Part shown: positions 1 through 11,686 of the stretch, piece by piece
Layout: every line of letters begins with the position of its first letter
Position numbering within the stretch: position 1 is the stretch's first letter
DNA from: Diphasiastrum complanatum
Lineage: Eukaryota > Streptophyta > Lycopodiopsida > Lycopodiales > Lycopodiaceae
Direction of reading: 5' to 3'
Assembly (NCBI GenBank): GCA_029204225.1
Contig: CM055096.1
Coordinates: forward strand, 4,250,014 to 4,314,013
Length of the DNA stretch: 64,000 nucleotides
Made by a program: the position numbers and the translations under genes
Notes under the pieces: model-generated
Database searches by the model: none
What the model was told of the DNA's origin: nothing
The model's input: the letters and a program-made list of their open reading frames with translations, nothing else

Positions 1-20
1 ATTGTATTGTTAGTTTTCCC

Positions 21-124
21 TTATTCAGGGATGAAAGTTGACTTTATGTCCAAGTTAAGTTAGTATGTGAGTAGCTTGGCAGAATAATTTGTTTCTTATT
101 CAGGGATGAAAGTTAACTTTATGT
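21..124. repeat. Short direct duplication in PP2C intron
   Basis: A 29-base stretch at 21-49 recurs at 96-124 with one mismatch (period 75). It lies upstream of the last PP2C exon, so it is probably intronic. A reading frame runs through the second copy from 106, but I treat that as intron read-through because the PP2C homology starts only after the acceptor at 315. Confidence 0.6.
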
Positions 125-315
125 TAGTGACTGTCAGGAATACCATACCATCAAATTCAGAAAAGGGGTGCCATGTGTTTAGTCTTCAAAGTAGGTTTGA
201 TATGCATGTCAGAGAGACACAGAGAAAGAGTTGCAGCTATAGCTGTCCTAGTATGGATTGCGTACCTTGCAAAATCCAATGTTGTATTTTGATTGATGAC
301 CTTGAAAATTTGCAG

Positions 316-450
316 GCTGCAGTTACCTTAGTGCAGTCCATTCCGGATCCTGAAGAAGCAGCGAGGAGACTGTGTGAAGAAGCATTTCGAAAAGGTAGTG
401 CAGACAATATCACCTCTGTTGTTGTACGATTTCACCACGACAAAGAGTAG
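316..450 (+). CDS. PP2C-type protein phosphatase, last exon only (partial)
   Basis: This is the C-terminal exon of a PPM/PP2C-family Ser/Thr phosphatase, a metal-dependent enzyme that removes phosphate from proteins. The 44 residues contain the PDPEEAARRL helix and then GSADNITSVVVRF. The DN of that last motif is the conserved final metal-binding Asp plus Asn of plant PP2Cs, and the VVVRF strand closes the beta-sandwich. The exon opens after a pyrimidine-rich acceptor ending TGCAG at 315 and runs to TAG at 448-450. Only about a sixth of a usual PP2C catalytic domain is present. The rest lies before the window, so the subgroup cannot be assigned. A reading frame continues upstream to 106, but it has no PP2C character and is probably intron. 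The 3' UTR should follow 450; I did not identify a certain poly(A) signal. Confidence 0.82.
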   Translation, partial: AAVTLVQSIPDPEEAARRLCEEAFRKGSADNITSVVVRFHHDKE

Positions 451-3027
451 CAGAGTCGGATGTCTTCTTTCAGCTAATGATACAGGCCTGAGTCTGACAT
501 AAAATAGCTGGACTTTCATAAAAGAAGCTGCTTTGGATAAAGTCTTTGCAGCGTTTCTAAATTGCGAAACCATAATTCCTTGATGAATCTAGGAAGCTGT
601 TACATGCAGTTTTTCTATACGTAGCAAGATTGACGAGCTATTTGAGTTTAGGTTCTTATCCCATTATCATGACCAGGAAGCGAACGTCTCTTGTAAATGC
701 ATAATCATCAGGTAACCTTAAGAGGCTCTTTAGACTGACCCAATTGTTTGAGTAGGATTCTTTCAAGAGAGACAGTCAATTAAGAAGCAACAATGAGCCA
801 AAACTATGTCTTTTTGTTCTGTAGCCAGTTTGACTTTGCTGAGCCTTTCACTGTTCCAAACTTTGCATTATTATTGGACGAGTTATTTGATCCATATTTT
901 TTTTCATGGTCTCCTTTGACCCGGATTTCTAGATGTTTAGATTTAGTGTGGGCAATTGTAGAGTGGCGTTTGTTTCCTTGTGGGGTTGTGCCCTCTTCTA
1001 TCATCAAGCCCGTATTTTTTTTTCTGCCTTTGCAATTTTTAAGATGAAGATGTGAAGGCTATTTCCACTATCTCCACTTGTTGACTTACGTTAATGTCTT
1101 CAGCAATGTTTTGGTTGCTGTCATAGGTTATCATATGCAAAATGTTGGTTTTTGTTGAGGTCTAAAGAGACTTATCAGATGTGCAATAGGTAGGATGGAA
1201 ACCAGCTTAGCTCTAAGTTTTTGTTTGGCCAAGCAACCACCAGTTGCACATCAAACATCAGAATGCTAATTAGCCCTCGAATCAATTTGTTTTTGAATTC
1301 TAATTCAGATTCAAATAGGAGTTGGCCAGACTTCTATATTTGAGCCATGTAAATTATGCTAGTGTATAACATGTCTGAGGGCCCAAATTAGGGCTAGCTG
1401 TATAATTGCTAGTTCATTTCAACAGGCAAATTTTTTAGAATCTAAATCTTTCTTAGAGAATCAAAAACAAAATTTTTTTTGAATTTGCGGTTTGCCCTTG
1501 ATTTGATTCACTAATTAGAATCTTTTTCTGATTCAAATCTCATTAAATCGGCCGATTAATACTGGCCAGGAAACATTGTTGGCACTATGTGTTCTTGTCT
1601 TAAGTTGTACTTTGTCATTTCTGTTTTGTAAGGGTTTCTTCTTTGATGCCATGAAAAGCTTCAGAGATCCAAGTCTTTTGCCAACATGACCAAGATGAAA
1701 TGATGTCTATTAGTCTGTACACTGGCTAACTAGACTATTTCTATCTTTTGCATACAACATGTGCACCATGATCTTAATCTCATACTTTCACGTTATTCCT
1801 AGCTAAAACTCAGTTTTTCACATCATGAAGGCACAAAGCAGAGTGATGGGGAAACTTGTTTTTGCCCCATTTCTGTACCTGTTTCACTGCTCTGCACAGA
1901 AATATCATTTTTGCCTATTATTGTTTATGTATTTTTTTAAGTATCATCAATTGGGAACTCAACAGCCATTAACCATTTGACTGGTTTGGTTTATTTATGC
2001 AAAGTGAGATCTTGAAATAAGAATTTTTGTAAATTTCAATTTACTATATCTGTGGATAGATTATTTATGCACTGATGATGTGGCATTCCTTTTTTTTACC
2101 CCAATCTTGGGGAACACTTTGTTCTTTTTTTCCAGATTGCTAGCAGATATACTACAAAACTCAGTATATTAGAAAATAGGGGCTTTTTAATGGCATTCTG
2201 TTGCCTGACGTCTTGTGTTTGCACTTCAGAAAGGGGGGTCTGTTGGGTTGATTTGGTGCAACAGTTTCCCTGACAAATTTTCATAATATGATTTGCTAGA
2301 AGTCAAATGACATTTAAAGGGTGACACATGTAGTCAATTCTCCAGTGCTAATTAGTTTAGCCCCAAATTGTGTGAATCATAGCTAGTTAGGATTAGCACT
2401 ATCCCGTATGTTTGAAAGGATGACTTTGCAAGTTACTTCAAATGTAGTGGTCATAGACTCATGCTAGTAATATTTTGGTACGAAAATATTCTGGCACTGA
2501 ACAATTACTACGATCTACTTTTTCTCCTTCAATTATGGAGTATTGTCTACAGAACCTTGGACAGGCCTTGGGTCATAGTTTGTGATAATGAATTCTATTT
2601 TTTGACATTAACGTTAACTGGTTTTGATGCCCAGGTAGGACAACTAAAGGGTTTCCTTCAGATTTTGAAAGAAAAATGTTTCAGTCAAAAAACGCCCTAA
2701 TTCTTTCCATATGGAAAGAATGACGTTCTGCATCTATTTATTTCATACACTATGGAACCACTGTATGGAACCACGTTATCTGTTTTATGCAGCCTCTGTT
2801 AAAATGTTGTAATATTTCTAGAGTTGAGCCATGAAGACATGCCTGTGACGAGCCCATGGGGTTTATTGTTTCAATTTCCAGTTCTACAATCTCCATCTAG
2901 TCTTCAAAGTTTTTCTTTCACTTTAATGTCAAATCAAATACAAATCATGGGACATCTAACACATGCATGTATCAACAAAAATATGAACAGCAGATGGTTT
3001 GAAGCTTTGGGAAAATGTTCATCTAAA
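451..3027. other. PP2C 3' flank and intergenic DNA
   Basis: I see no supportable gene. The first few hundred bases are probably PP2C 3' UTR. Around 1222-1590 there are weak inverted similarities (CTAATTAG followed by GAATCAA near 1270, mirrored near 1505-1525) that could be a very decayed MITE. Short open frames at 793-1047, 2461-2700 and 2824-3054 show no recognisable domain and no coding character. Confidence 0.4.
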
Positions 3028-3205
3028 ACAAAAAGATCACCTTGTTATGTTTGAATACATGTAGTGTATCAGGCTTTCTTCAATCTTTGGGAGATTGCTC
3101 TTTTAGAGAAGAAAATGACAAAAAGATCACCTTGTTATGTTTGAATACATGTAGTGTATCAGGCTTTCTTCAATCTTTGGGAGATTGCTCTTTTAGAGAA
3201 GAAAA
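3028..3205. repeat. Perfect 90-bp tandem duplication
   Basis: The segment 3028-3117 is repeated directly at 3118-3205. The 88 bases of overlap look identical by eye, so this is a recent local duplication. No gene is involved. Confidence 0.9.
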
Positions 3206-4441
3206 AATTGTTTAAATACTTCCTTTCATATCTATGTTAGCACCTGCTCGATTTTCTCTAGTACTACTGTTAGTTTTGTAGTAGTATGTTTTAGAATTCA
3301 GAGTCTCCACTGTGCATATTAATAGCAATCATCACTGGAAGGACCCCTTTTGATTTCCAACTCATCAATTTATGAATTTGTTAACCCAAGGGGCAGGAAT
3401 CCAGAATATGTTTAATCTGAAGAACAAGGGGCAGTAAGCCCCACATGGCCACTTAGTGCAGTGTTTTCAGGTGCTAGGAGCAATGATTTGAAGTAGTTAG
3501 CTCAAATTTGAGGAAGTTTCTATGCAGTAGTGGAACTTGGAACAAGCACTCAGTTCATCTTCCAAAGCAATGAAAGTCTGCATTTGTGCCACAGGGAAGT
3601 CGAGGCTCTTATCGGACACTGCTAAAATATCAAGTAGAATGAACTACGTTGGAGATGGTGGCAATTGCGCTTGATTTGTTGTAAATGGTTACTCACATCG
3701 GTGTTACCCAGTGAAAATGTTCGAGTTTCAAACACGTTCCAAGTGCTTTTTGATTTATGGAAGGCTAATTATTTCCTGGTTTTGAGCCATGAACATATTA
3801 GTTCAGGAGGTAGGGGTTGTCAAAAACTTGAAGAGTAAAGCCCCATCAGTCCACTTCTTAGGAGCAAGTGGAAAAAGAAAAGTCACTTTTGAAACAAGCT
3901 TCAAATGTCCACATTTTGGACGCGATTCAAAAAAGTGTTCGCGACTCAATTTCTTCAACTTAGCAGGTTTTATTTGGTTATGCCTTTCTGGATTTCATTT
4001 GGAGTGTTCACAAAGACAAATAAAAGGCTTCAACATAGGGGAGAATGGGGCTTGGAGTTTTGGCATGAAACTAAAATCCATAGCCTTTCCCCTTTAATTG
4101 GGATGTGGACATGATCATCACAATCTATTTGTGTATGTGTTTGTGTGTGTGTGGAGGATTTGACAAGATAATATGTTGTTCACCATAAAATAAGTTGTTG
4201 GGGGGTTTTCTTGAAATCCCCTTTCTTTTGGAATTAATAAAAAAAAAGGAAAAAAATAAGAATAAGAAAAATAAGGACGCAACTAGTTTTACATAGGAAC
4301 ACTAAGATACAATTGACCATTGGTCTCAAATAATGTCCTACCAATTAAACTACAAATCATGGTGAGCTAGTTGAATTTAAAATATATTCACAAAGCAATC
4401 ATGGGGTTCAAGGTTTGATCATTTAGTGAATCATCCAATAG
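3206..4441. other. Intergenic, no gene recognised
   Basis: A 102-codon open frame (3789-4097, plus) has no recognisable motif. A short GT-rich run lies near 4130-4152 and an A-rich stretch at 4238-4275. Nothing else is supportable. Confidence 0.35.
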
Positions 4442-4795
4442 AGCGTCGCAGCACAAGAGAAGGAAAAAAATTACTCCGACAAGCATCCCACTGATGTTTT
4501 CCTTCCTTTGGTTATTGAGACTTATGGCACCTTGCATCGAGGCTTTGAGGATTTTTTTCGCATGTGTTCTCATCAGGCGGCAGAGCGTCAAGATATTCAT
4601 GGTTCTATTCTTGTGGCTTCCTTCAAACAACGTGTTTCCATTCCACTGCAACGTGCTCATGCCCTATCTATTCTGCAACGGGTGACAGTGGCTGGGTCTG
4701 CTACATCTCATCTCCCTTCATTAGTCGACTCACCACCTCTTCACTTTTTCGATCTGCTGCAGTCAGTTGGCAGACTCCCACGGACATCATCATAG
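4442..4795 (+). pseudogene. C-terminal fragment of a reverse-transcriptase-type element protein (LINE-like)
   Basis: One frame is open from a stop at 4439 to TAG at 4793. It contains the segments FLPLVIETYGTLHRGFEDF and SILVASFKQRVSIPLQRAHA. The pattern 'PLVIE..G..H..F..F...C' followed by 'S...QR.SI.LQRA.A..IL.R' resembles the extreme C-terminus of reverse-transcriptase-like ORFs scattered through seed-free plant genomes. I recall this only as a pattern and could not search it. No upstream RT catalytic motifs are present, so this is a 5'-truncated copy as LINEs often leave. The frame has no start codon of its own and is best read as a relic. Confidence 0.4.
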
Positions 4796-4995
4796 TTTAT
4801 GCACTGTTATTTTTAATGCAAGGATTTGGATTAATCTTAGCTTTACTGCAAGCTTCGCTCTTGTTTGAGCCTACTTTTTTTTAAACTTCCCCTTCGGGGT
4901 GTATATATCTTTTTCATCAATGTACCTACTATTTTTTTCTATGAATAAATGCACCAGGGTGTTTGTAATAGGGTTGGCTGAGTTGGTTAGCGTGG
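4796..4995 (+). mobile_element. Probable LINE-type 3' end
   Basis: After the stop codon comes a T-rich tract, a CCCCTTCGGGG hairpin at about 4888-4898, GTATATAT, and a short T-rich run before 4945. This is the arrangement expected of a LINE 3' UTR. It ends near a TGGCTGAGTTGGTTAG motif (from 4975) that looks like a tRNA A box. No target duplication was found. Confidence 0.3.
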
Positions 4996-6890
4996 TATTT
5001 TATTTAGTTTCTTCTAGTAAATTAAATTAGCTATCTTCATGGGATTATGATGACCGATTGTAGTAATTGAATGTTGTAGCATGTCAATCTATAATTTTCA
5101 TTAAAGCTTTGTGTGTAGAATTCATGGATGAAAATGCCAATAGCAATTTTAGTAATTGTATCTACATTAGGTAATAGTTTGATAACGTTCAAGCAACAAT
5201 AGGAACATGTTGGTATCATGTAATAAGTGCTAGATCGTTTATGGTGATGGAAAATAACATCTATTTACTTATAACATTCTGTGTGGCAAATTGGAGATGA
5301 GAATTACAAAATGATGCAATTGTTACAAAAGAAAGCTACAACTTACATTTAACCCAATAATTCTTAAAATTTAAATAATATAATTTAATAATATAATGAT
5401 TTAATTTAAAAAGAATCATTTACAAGTCTAATTAGAAGATCACTAAAAGCATAATATTAGGAGCTAAACCTTCACATCCTAATAACAAAATTGAGAATAC
5501 AAGCAAATGATACACACTCACTATCATTCACTGCAAGAAAAAATGAAGACCAAATTTTAATTAACAAGAAGAAATGGATTGATCAATGTCAAGTTTGTTA
5601 GAACATTCTTGTTATTACTTTTTTGTTTTTTTGAAGGCTTAATTGCACTATCATATATTCACAAATATACAAGTACAAACAACGACATCCAGAAACCCAT
5701 AATTCCACTATCATGGTACTTGCCTGGAGAAAAATTACCATGAAGAATAGTATTTTATTGTCGATCCTAAATCCATGGATCAACTCACATAGACATAACA
5801 GTTAGGATAATAAAATTATTCTTCAAAGATTCTTCCAGTTAAGTCAGGAGAATAGGTAACTCCATTCTCAGTTGTCGATTTAAATAGATTCATAAAATCT
5901 TCTTACCTAATCGACCATTGCTTAGATTACATCAAAATTTTTGCAAAGACTTTAAAAGGTTCGGGCTATGTAACCAAAAATCCATTACAAATAGCCATGC
6001 ATTCGACCAAATGCACAACCCCTTTACAAAAATTATGTAATCAATGCAACACATGGTTACAGACATGCACAACTCAGTGAACTAACTGAGACATGCAATC
6101 AACAAGGATTGCCATGCAACCAAAGAAAAGCAAGAAGTAAAAAACCTCATGCCAAGCCAATAAAGGCCTCTCAAAAACCTAATATCAAAAGTTAGGTTTT
6201 GTGCCATACCAGCCGCCATTTTCCCAAAAAGGGAGGCAGCCCTGCCGCGACCTCCATCGAGAGAGAGAGGGAGAGAAATTTTTCTCTCAGGTCAGGAGGC
6301 TAGATCAATTGCTCCAATCAACTCTATCACTACAGTCGTTGCAAAAGAAGGTTTCCACAACCTACACCACTCCACCATAACCCAAAAATGATCATGAGGA
6401 GGTTCAATCAACGCTTTTGGAAACTGATTCCACAACGACCTCTCCAATTCTCAAATTCGGCCAACGACCATCTACTCCCAGTCGCCTACAGCCAACACCA
6501 CTCCAGACAGATCCTTGTTTGGAATCTGACATACAAGGAGGAAAACATCTGTCTATAGCATGTTTTAGCTTGGCTGCACTTTCCAGACAAACCAACACTC
6601 AGGCGGTTTAGCAGCAGGGAGCAGAACAGCTGTCCAAAATGACCCGAATTCAGGCTTTGTCTCAAAGGATTCAAGACACAAGGTTACAACACTCTCCTCC
6701 ACTAGGCTTGCCTGCAAAAACACGACCTTCTACAGCTTCCCTCTTTCAAAAACAGAGGTTCCAGAAACATGCTTTAGAGTCACAAAGGCGAGAAAAAGAA
6801 TTACTGTAGTGCACCACCATCCTTGGTGCACGTCTAATCTATTACAATCTAGAAGAAATCCCAACTACTCACCTATTGTCCTATCCTCAT
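4996..6890. other. Intergenic, no gene recognised
   Basis: AT-rich DNA with short open frames on both strands (such as 5037-5219, 5598-5783 and 6417-6611) that show no motif. The bases CACTGCAAGAAAAAA at about 5529 resemble a CACTA-type terminus, but no partner end or subterminal repeats accompany them. Confidence 0.35.
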
Positions 6891-6899
6891 TAAGAGAGA

Positions 6900-8016
6900 G
6901 TGTTAGATTTCTTATGCTCAACCTTAAAAATTGTTAAGTAATGAGCATCTTGAAAACAGAAGGCCGACAATATGATTTCGGACCTTCACATTTTTCCTTT
7001 ATGCCTTAAACAATTTAAGACACATTTTACTTTTTTTTTTCCTGCCTTCGTCACCCTTTTTTGTGCCTTCACAAAAAATTGACACACTGGCCAGAATGAC
7101 TTAGAAACCATTTCTGGACCACCTTCGCCTTTTTCGCCTCTTTGCAAAAAATGCCAACAAAGTATGCAGAATGCCTTAAAACCATTTAAAGACACCTTCA
7201 ACACTTTCAGCTTTTTTTTTTTTCTTTTTCGGCTTCTTCGTTGCCTTAAATGTAAGGACGCCTTCAGGATTTACACACCTTAAGTCTAAGGGCACCTTCA
7301 GGATTTGCATACCTTCAGTCTAACGAGCACCTTCGGGTTTTACGAGTTTTTTGCGTTTTTGCTACATTGGCAGACCGACGTCACCAACTTATCATCAACC
7401 CTAAAAGGCTTGAGAAACAAATATCCTAAGGGTGGTTACCAACTTTTGTACAGATGCAAAACTGGAGTAAATGGCAGTTAAAGCATGAGATATTTTTCTC
7501 TCAACACTTGTAAATATATATACTAGCTGAATCAAGCTATGTAAGTGTTAATTGAATTTCTCTTTCAATCAGAGTTATCTATAGCCAACGTTATCACGCT
7601 CAGCAAGCTGAAGTTATTACTTCAAGCTATTGTACTCACTGTTGATATTAATCAGAGTGCAATTTTTGTCTCACTACTGCATCATTCATTCGCGCAATAT
7701 GTATGATTTCTTCTACTTGAATATTTCTGCTGCTAACTGTTGCGTTTCCGTTCCTACACGCCACACTCAATCCTCGAGCTTCCACTGCTGCTCACGCACA
7801 CACGATTTTACGACAGGTGCAAGGTGGTTCATTGACTCGAGTGTTACTACGCACATGATCGATATTGATGGAATACATGGGACCTCAACCCTCAACAATT
7901 TATGTCCTATTTTTGTGGACTCGTCCTTGAGCACTCACTACTATGTGCAATGCGCCCTTGACCTCCTCAAGAGTGATACTCCTTACCATAAGGATTCCCA
8001 ATTGGCAATAACATAA
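6900..8016 (+). mobile_element. Possible decayed copia-like relic (LTR-like DNA and protease-like trace)
   Basis: The frame 7630-8016 contains ARWFIDSSVTTHM, which looks like a mutated copia aspartic-protease site (usual pattern WxxDSGAxxHM). Upstream at 7500-7620 is sequence of the style found at copia LTR/leader junctions. Between 7250 and 7345 the phrase CACCTTCAGGATTT recurs as a roughly 45-bp repeat. No LTR pair, primer-binding site or polymerase was found, so this is a tentative call. Confidence 0.22.
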
Positions 8017-9359
8017 TTTTTTAAAGGCCAGATTAGTCCACACCAAAATCTTAACTTTGTCATAAAGGTAGAAGTCGCAAGATAATTCTTCATATGAAGA
8101 AATTGTCCACACCAATATGTTTGAAGCATGTTGTTTTGTAGTGGGGCACCTTCCACCTACCCAATTGTGGCCAAATACTGAGCCAAACTTTCCAGATATG
8201 ATATTAGTCCATATCAACAAATAAAACTTGAAGCCCAAAGTTATAACAACAAATTAGTTTCAAAGTAGAACATCTTAGCATCTTAAACCACATGTGAAGA
8301 CCAATATCTTTTGCATATAATAATATATTTGCAAAAGTTGCACACATATCAAACTCTCTAGTTTAAAATCATATTTCCAAAGAGCATGAGTTATCCATGT
8401 TTAAATTGCTATATAACTGAGAAAAGATATCTTGTATGATGAATCCACATTATTGTAGTGAAACTTAAAAAAGATTCGATATGAAGGGTAACATTGAGAT
8501 GTCAGACTTGATAACATATGAAATGTTGTAAAGTCCCTCCAGGTGTTTGATCATTGGTATGTGGCAACCTTGGGTGACATTAGGCTAAAATCATTATGAC
8601 ATCAACCTACAAAAATACCTTGACTTGCTCAAAAATCATGTGAGTTGCAAATGAAATTTCAAACTCACAATAAAGTTGATTCATGTCATGGCAATGTTGA
8701 CGCATAAACTTTATGAAAAATTTGAAAATGATATTTTGGACTTCAACAAGACAATTTTGCCATGACTTGCATGCAAATCCACACACGTCACACACAAGTG
8801 CCCATGGTAAACCATGTTGACAAAAGGTTGTCGTAATGATAAAATCACGTGCATGCAACTCCATTCATCATGACTGACATGTTCTTGAAACTACCTAGCT
8901 AAAGCATTGCGAGCACCAACCAAGGGAGTTGATGTTGCCAATGGTTTATATTATGCTCATGGGCCATGCTAAATTTCTCTTTTAAATTTATTTAAAAACC
9001 TAGCCATGCAAAATAAAGATGCAATTGGTGGCTTATGTCGTCCCATGTCAATCAAGAAATCATTCCCCTTGCTAGTGTGATAGAGGTCTCATATAGCTAG
9101 TTGAAATTTGAATTGCTCAAATTTCGAGTGAAAAATATTTTCATTTTTCTATAGATCATTCAGAGTTTTTTGTCACCCATAATCATACAATTGTACAACG
9201 ACAATTGCATTTTAGAACAAAAATTCTACGTAAAATAGAAATTGGAGAGCACAAATGTTGAATCAACAAAGAGGATTTGGAGACTTACTTGCTACCTAGC
9301 CATGGATAGTCATGACGACCTATTATATCCAACAATCTTCCTCTAAGCATAATGAAGAG
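8017..9359. other. Unassigned DNA left of copia element A
   Basis: No motif-bearing frame was found. The frames at 7900-8238 and 8607-8864 on the minus strand have no recognisable domain. Confidence 0.35.
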
Positions 9360-9364
9360 CAATT

Positions 9365-10061
9365 TGTGAAAGTACTGTACTTTAGGACCATAAATGGATC
9401 TACAAAAGATCCACAAGAGTGATTGGATGCTTGTTTAACAATCTATCAAAAAACTAGACACAAAAAAGTTGATCTAGATTGGCAATTTGACAAACAACAA
9501 GCATTAACAATCAAAAGCATTGATAAACATTGAAATCCGAGCACACACGTGTGTATTATAAACTGTAGTACGGCCTTCAACCTAAGAAACAAGTAGAAAT
9601 TGATTTGGTTTCATTTGGATCACAAAAACTCAATGTACATAGTGAACTAGCTTGAGATTGCCAATGAGCTCCAAAATTTTTCTATCTTCTCACTATGGAG
9701 AGAGAGAATACATAGCAAATTCAACTTCCTTCTTGAAGTTAGGTGGATTTCCAGCATGTAATAAGGAATTAACTCACTCTCCTTGACCTAAAATGAAACC
9801 CTAGCCTAGATCCTAGAGTTATGCTTGGTAGGTAGCTAGGTGGTCAAATTTTCATAAACTTAGGTGTAGGTCCTATAAAGTAGGGATGACCACCAAATAG
9901 ACATGACCAACTCTCTTGACTTGACCTAACCTATATTAGGAGTGGGTTGCCACATGTCATCTTGGCATTACATCTGCGGAACCCAATTATACACAATATT
10001 TACAAAGTTCTACATGGTTTTTGATCAAGCTAGATTTGCCAATTTTTGGCAATTCTTCACA
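9365..10061 (-). repeat. Element A 3' LTR
   Basis: This 697-bp copy is nearly identical to 14399-15099. It begins and ends with the 6-bp inverted repeat TGTGAA/TTCACA. A CACACGTGTG palindrome lies near 9545. Confidence 0.88.
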
Positions 10062-10071
10062 CTCCTCAAAT
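10062..10071 (-). other. Element A polypurine tract
   Basis: On the minus strand the bases TTTGAGGAG directly precede the LTR. This is the expected place and composition of the plus-strand primer of an LTR retrotransposon. Confidence 0.6.
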
Positions 10072-10129
10072 TTAGCTTGATCTATCTACAACTCTCTTGC
10101 TAGATGAATGAATGCTTTTAGAAGTGTCT

Positions 10130-10457
10130 AAAAAATCCAGCTACAAACAAGGAACTTTTGAGACTCCAATAGAGAATGATGTCCATGAAGGATCTTTCAC
10201 CACCTCTTAAAGGATCTCTTACAAGATGTTCCATAAATGTGTCATGTAGCACACTTCAAAAACTATACATCATGCCAAGCCATGGATTCCAAGGCATTTT
10301 GTGCACTTGAAAATACATCAATTAAACAAGGTTTCAGAGTAGGCAATACCGTATCTCTGATAAAAACCTTTTGCTACCAGTCTTGCCTTGTATTTCATCA
10401 CATTCCCAGCTGGTTCGTATTTGAGCTTGAAGACCCATTTGCATTTGAAAATCTTGT
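10130..10457 (-). pseudogene. Element A reverse transcriptase fragments
   Basis: On the minus strand from 10457 to 10318 the frame reads [14 protein letters not shown] and then [20 protein letters not shown], ending in a TGA. This is the conserved start of the copia RT domain. A second piece near 10240-10150 contains ERSFMDIILYWSL, which matches the RT/RNase H connection of elements C1 and C2 (ERSFEDITLFRSL). The RT palm with its YVDD motif has been deleted between the two pieces. The strand agrees with the LTR, PBS and purine tract, so these belong to element A itself. Confidence 0.7.
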
Positions 10458-10463
10458 GATTAT

Positions 10464-11164
10464 TCTAGAGTTCTTATGCTTAGAAATCAAATTTTGAAAA
10501 GCATGAGGAGAAGTGAGGAGAGTGCACAGGATTATGTACTCAGAATCAAGTCTCTAAATAGGGAGTTGGCTTCCATTGGAGAGAAGATTCATGATGGAGA
10601 GCTTGTACAAATTGTCCTTAATGGTCTAGGAGATGACTTTACAAATTTGGTCCAAATTTTTGCCATCCAAGACACTTTGCCAACTATAGAAAAACTTCAC
10701 AGTGTATTAGTGGCTGAAGAGTGTAGGATGCTCCATGCAAAATCTAGGATGAGTTACTTGTCTTTGCAAGATGGTGATGAGAAAGCCAATTTCTCATTCA
10801 AGGGCAAAAAGAAGACCAATGGAAAGAAGAAGCATCCAAAGGAGGCCAAAGAAGAGGATGATGCATCAAGCTCAAAGGACAAGTCAAAGCAGAAATGCTT
10901 CTTTTGTGGAAAGAAGGGGCATTATGCATCTGAATGCTACAAGAAGCTAAGAGCACGAGTGGAGGAGGACAAACAAGGAAACCTTGCAAAGGAGGAGGAG
11001 GAGGAGGATGAAGTAGATGTATTCTTGATGGCATCTATATCCTCACCAACAAGCAATAGCAATTCAAGAGACAATTGGTGGATCGAAGTGGGGCTAGCTC
11101 CCACATGTCTTGTGAAAAGGACTTTTTCTCAACCTTACACTCTTTCAATGCTACTAAAAAGGCA
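10464..11164 (+). pseudogene. Element A gag C-terminal half and protease start (inverted)
   Basis: The frame starts inside Gag at [20 protein letters not shown] and continues through a CCHC knuckle, CFFCGKKGHYASEC. It then reaches the protease start: NWWI in this frame, with SGASSHMSCEKDF in the next frame. A one-base shift therefore breaks the DSGA catalytic site. The Gag N-terminus belonging to this protein is on the other strand at 13345-13593 and stops at the residue just before this part would begin. The two halves therefore come from one gag gene split by an inversion. The nearest relatives in the window are the Gags of C1 and C2. Confidence 0.75.
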
Positions 11165-11165
11165 A

Positions 11166-11686
11166 GAGAACACCTTGATCACAAGGATGGTTCTGACCAG
11201 GCCCTCTACGGTAATAGAGAAAAATCCAAGAAACAACTTAAGCCAAAGAGAGAGTCAAATCAGAGGCAGGATCATGATCAACAAGCAGAGGAAACAAGCA
11301 AAGGCAACTATAAGACCAAAGGGAGGTCAAAACAACAAGGTGCAGACAAGAAGACTTGTGTGAGATGCATAAGAGACGGGCATACAATAGATACCTGTTG
11401 GCTCAATCCCAAGATTGAGTGTATCCATTGCCACAAGAAGGGTCATGCAGCCATGGATTGCGGCCAGAACCCGAGGAACAAATTAGCGCAGAATAGACAG
11501 GAGAACAACAACAGTTCATCCTATGTCGAGGAGCCCGAGAGCTCAAAGATGGGCAAAGAAAGAACAAATAGAAATTGTTCGACCGTCTACATCTGTGAAG
11601 ACGTGTGTGCAACATCAACATCTGATACACATGAGGTGATCCTAGATTCAGGAGCCACCTCACAGTTCGTGACATCAAGATGAATC
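11166..11686 (+). pseudogene. Second copia family (B): gag C-terminus and protease
   Basis: Directly after element A protease residues (FNATKKA), the frame changes to a Lys/Gln-rich Gag linker from another family. It has two Cys/His motifs (CVRCIRDGHTIDTC, then CIHCHKKGHAAMDC), a protease site VILDSGATSQF, and an in-frame TGA at 11682. The same frame resumes behind the TGA as the region before integrase. The junction inside a homologous protease zone suggests recombination between two copia RNAs rather than a simple insertion. Confidence 0.7.

Noticed and set aside
106-315. N-terminal extension of the PP2C frame
   Set aside because: It lacks PP2C homology, contains a duplicated non-coding phrase and ends at a good splice acceptor. 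It is taken as intron.
4971-4995. tRNA gene or A box (TGGCTGAGTTGGTTAG)
   Set aside because: There is no B box or cloverleaf downstream. The similar motif at 18080 also lacks one. It may be a SINE remnant but is not a tRNA.
5529-5543. CACTA transposon end (CACTGCAAGAAAAAA)
   Set aside because: The fifth base differs from the classical end, and neither subterminal repeats nor a partner end are visible.
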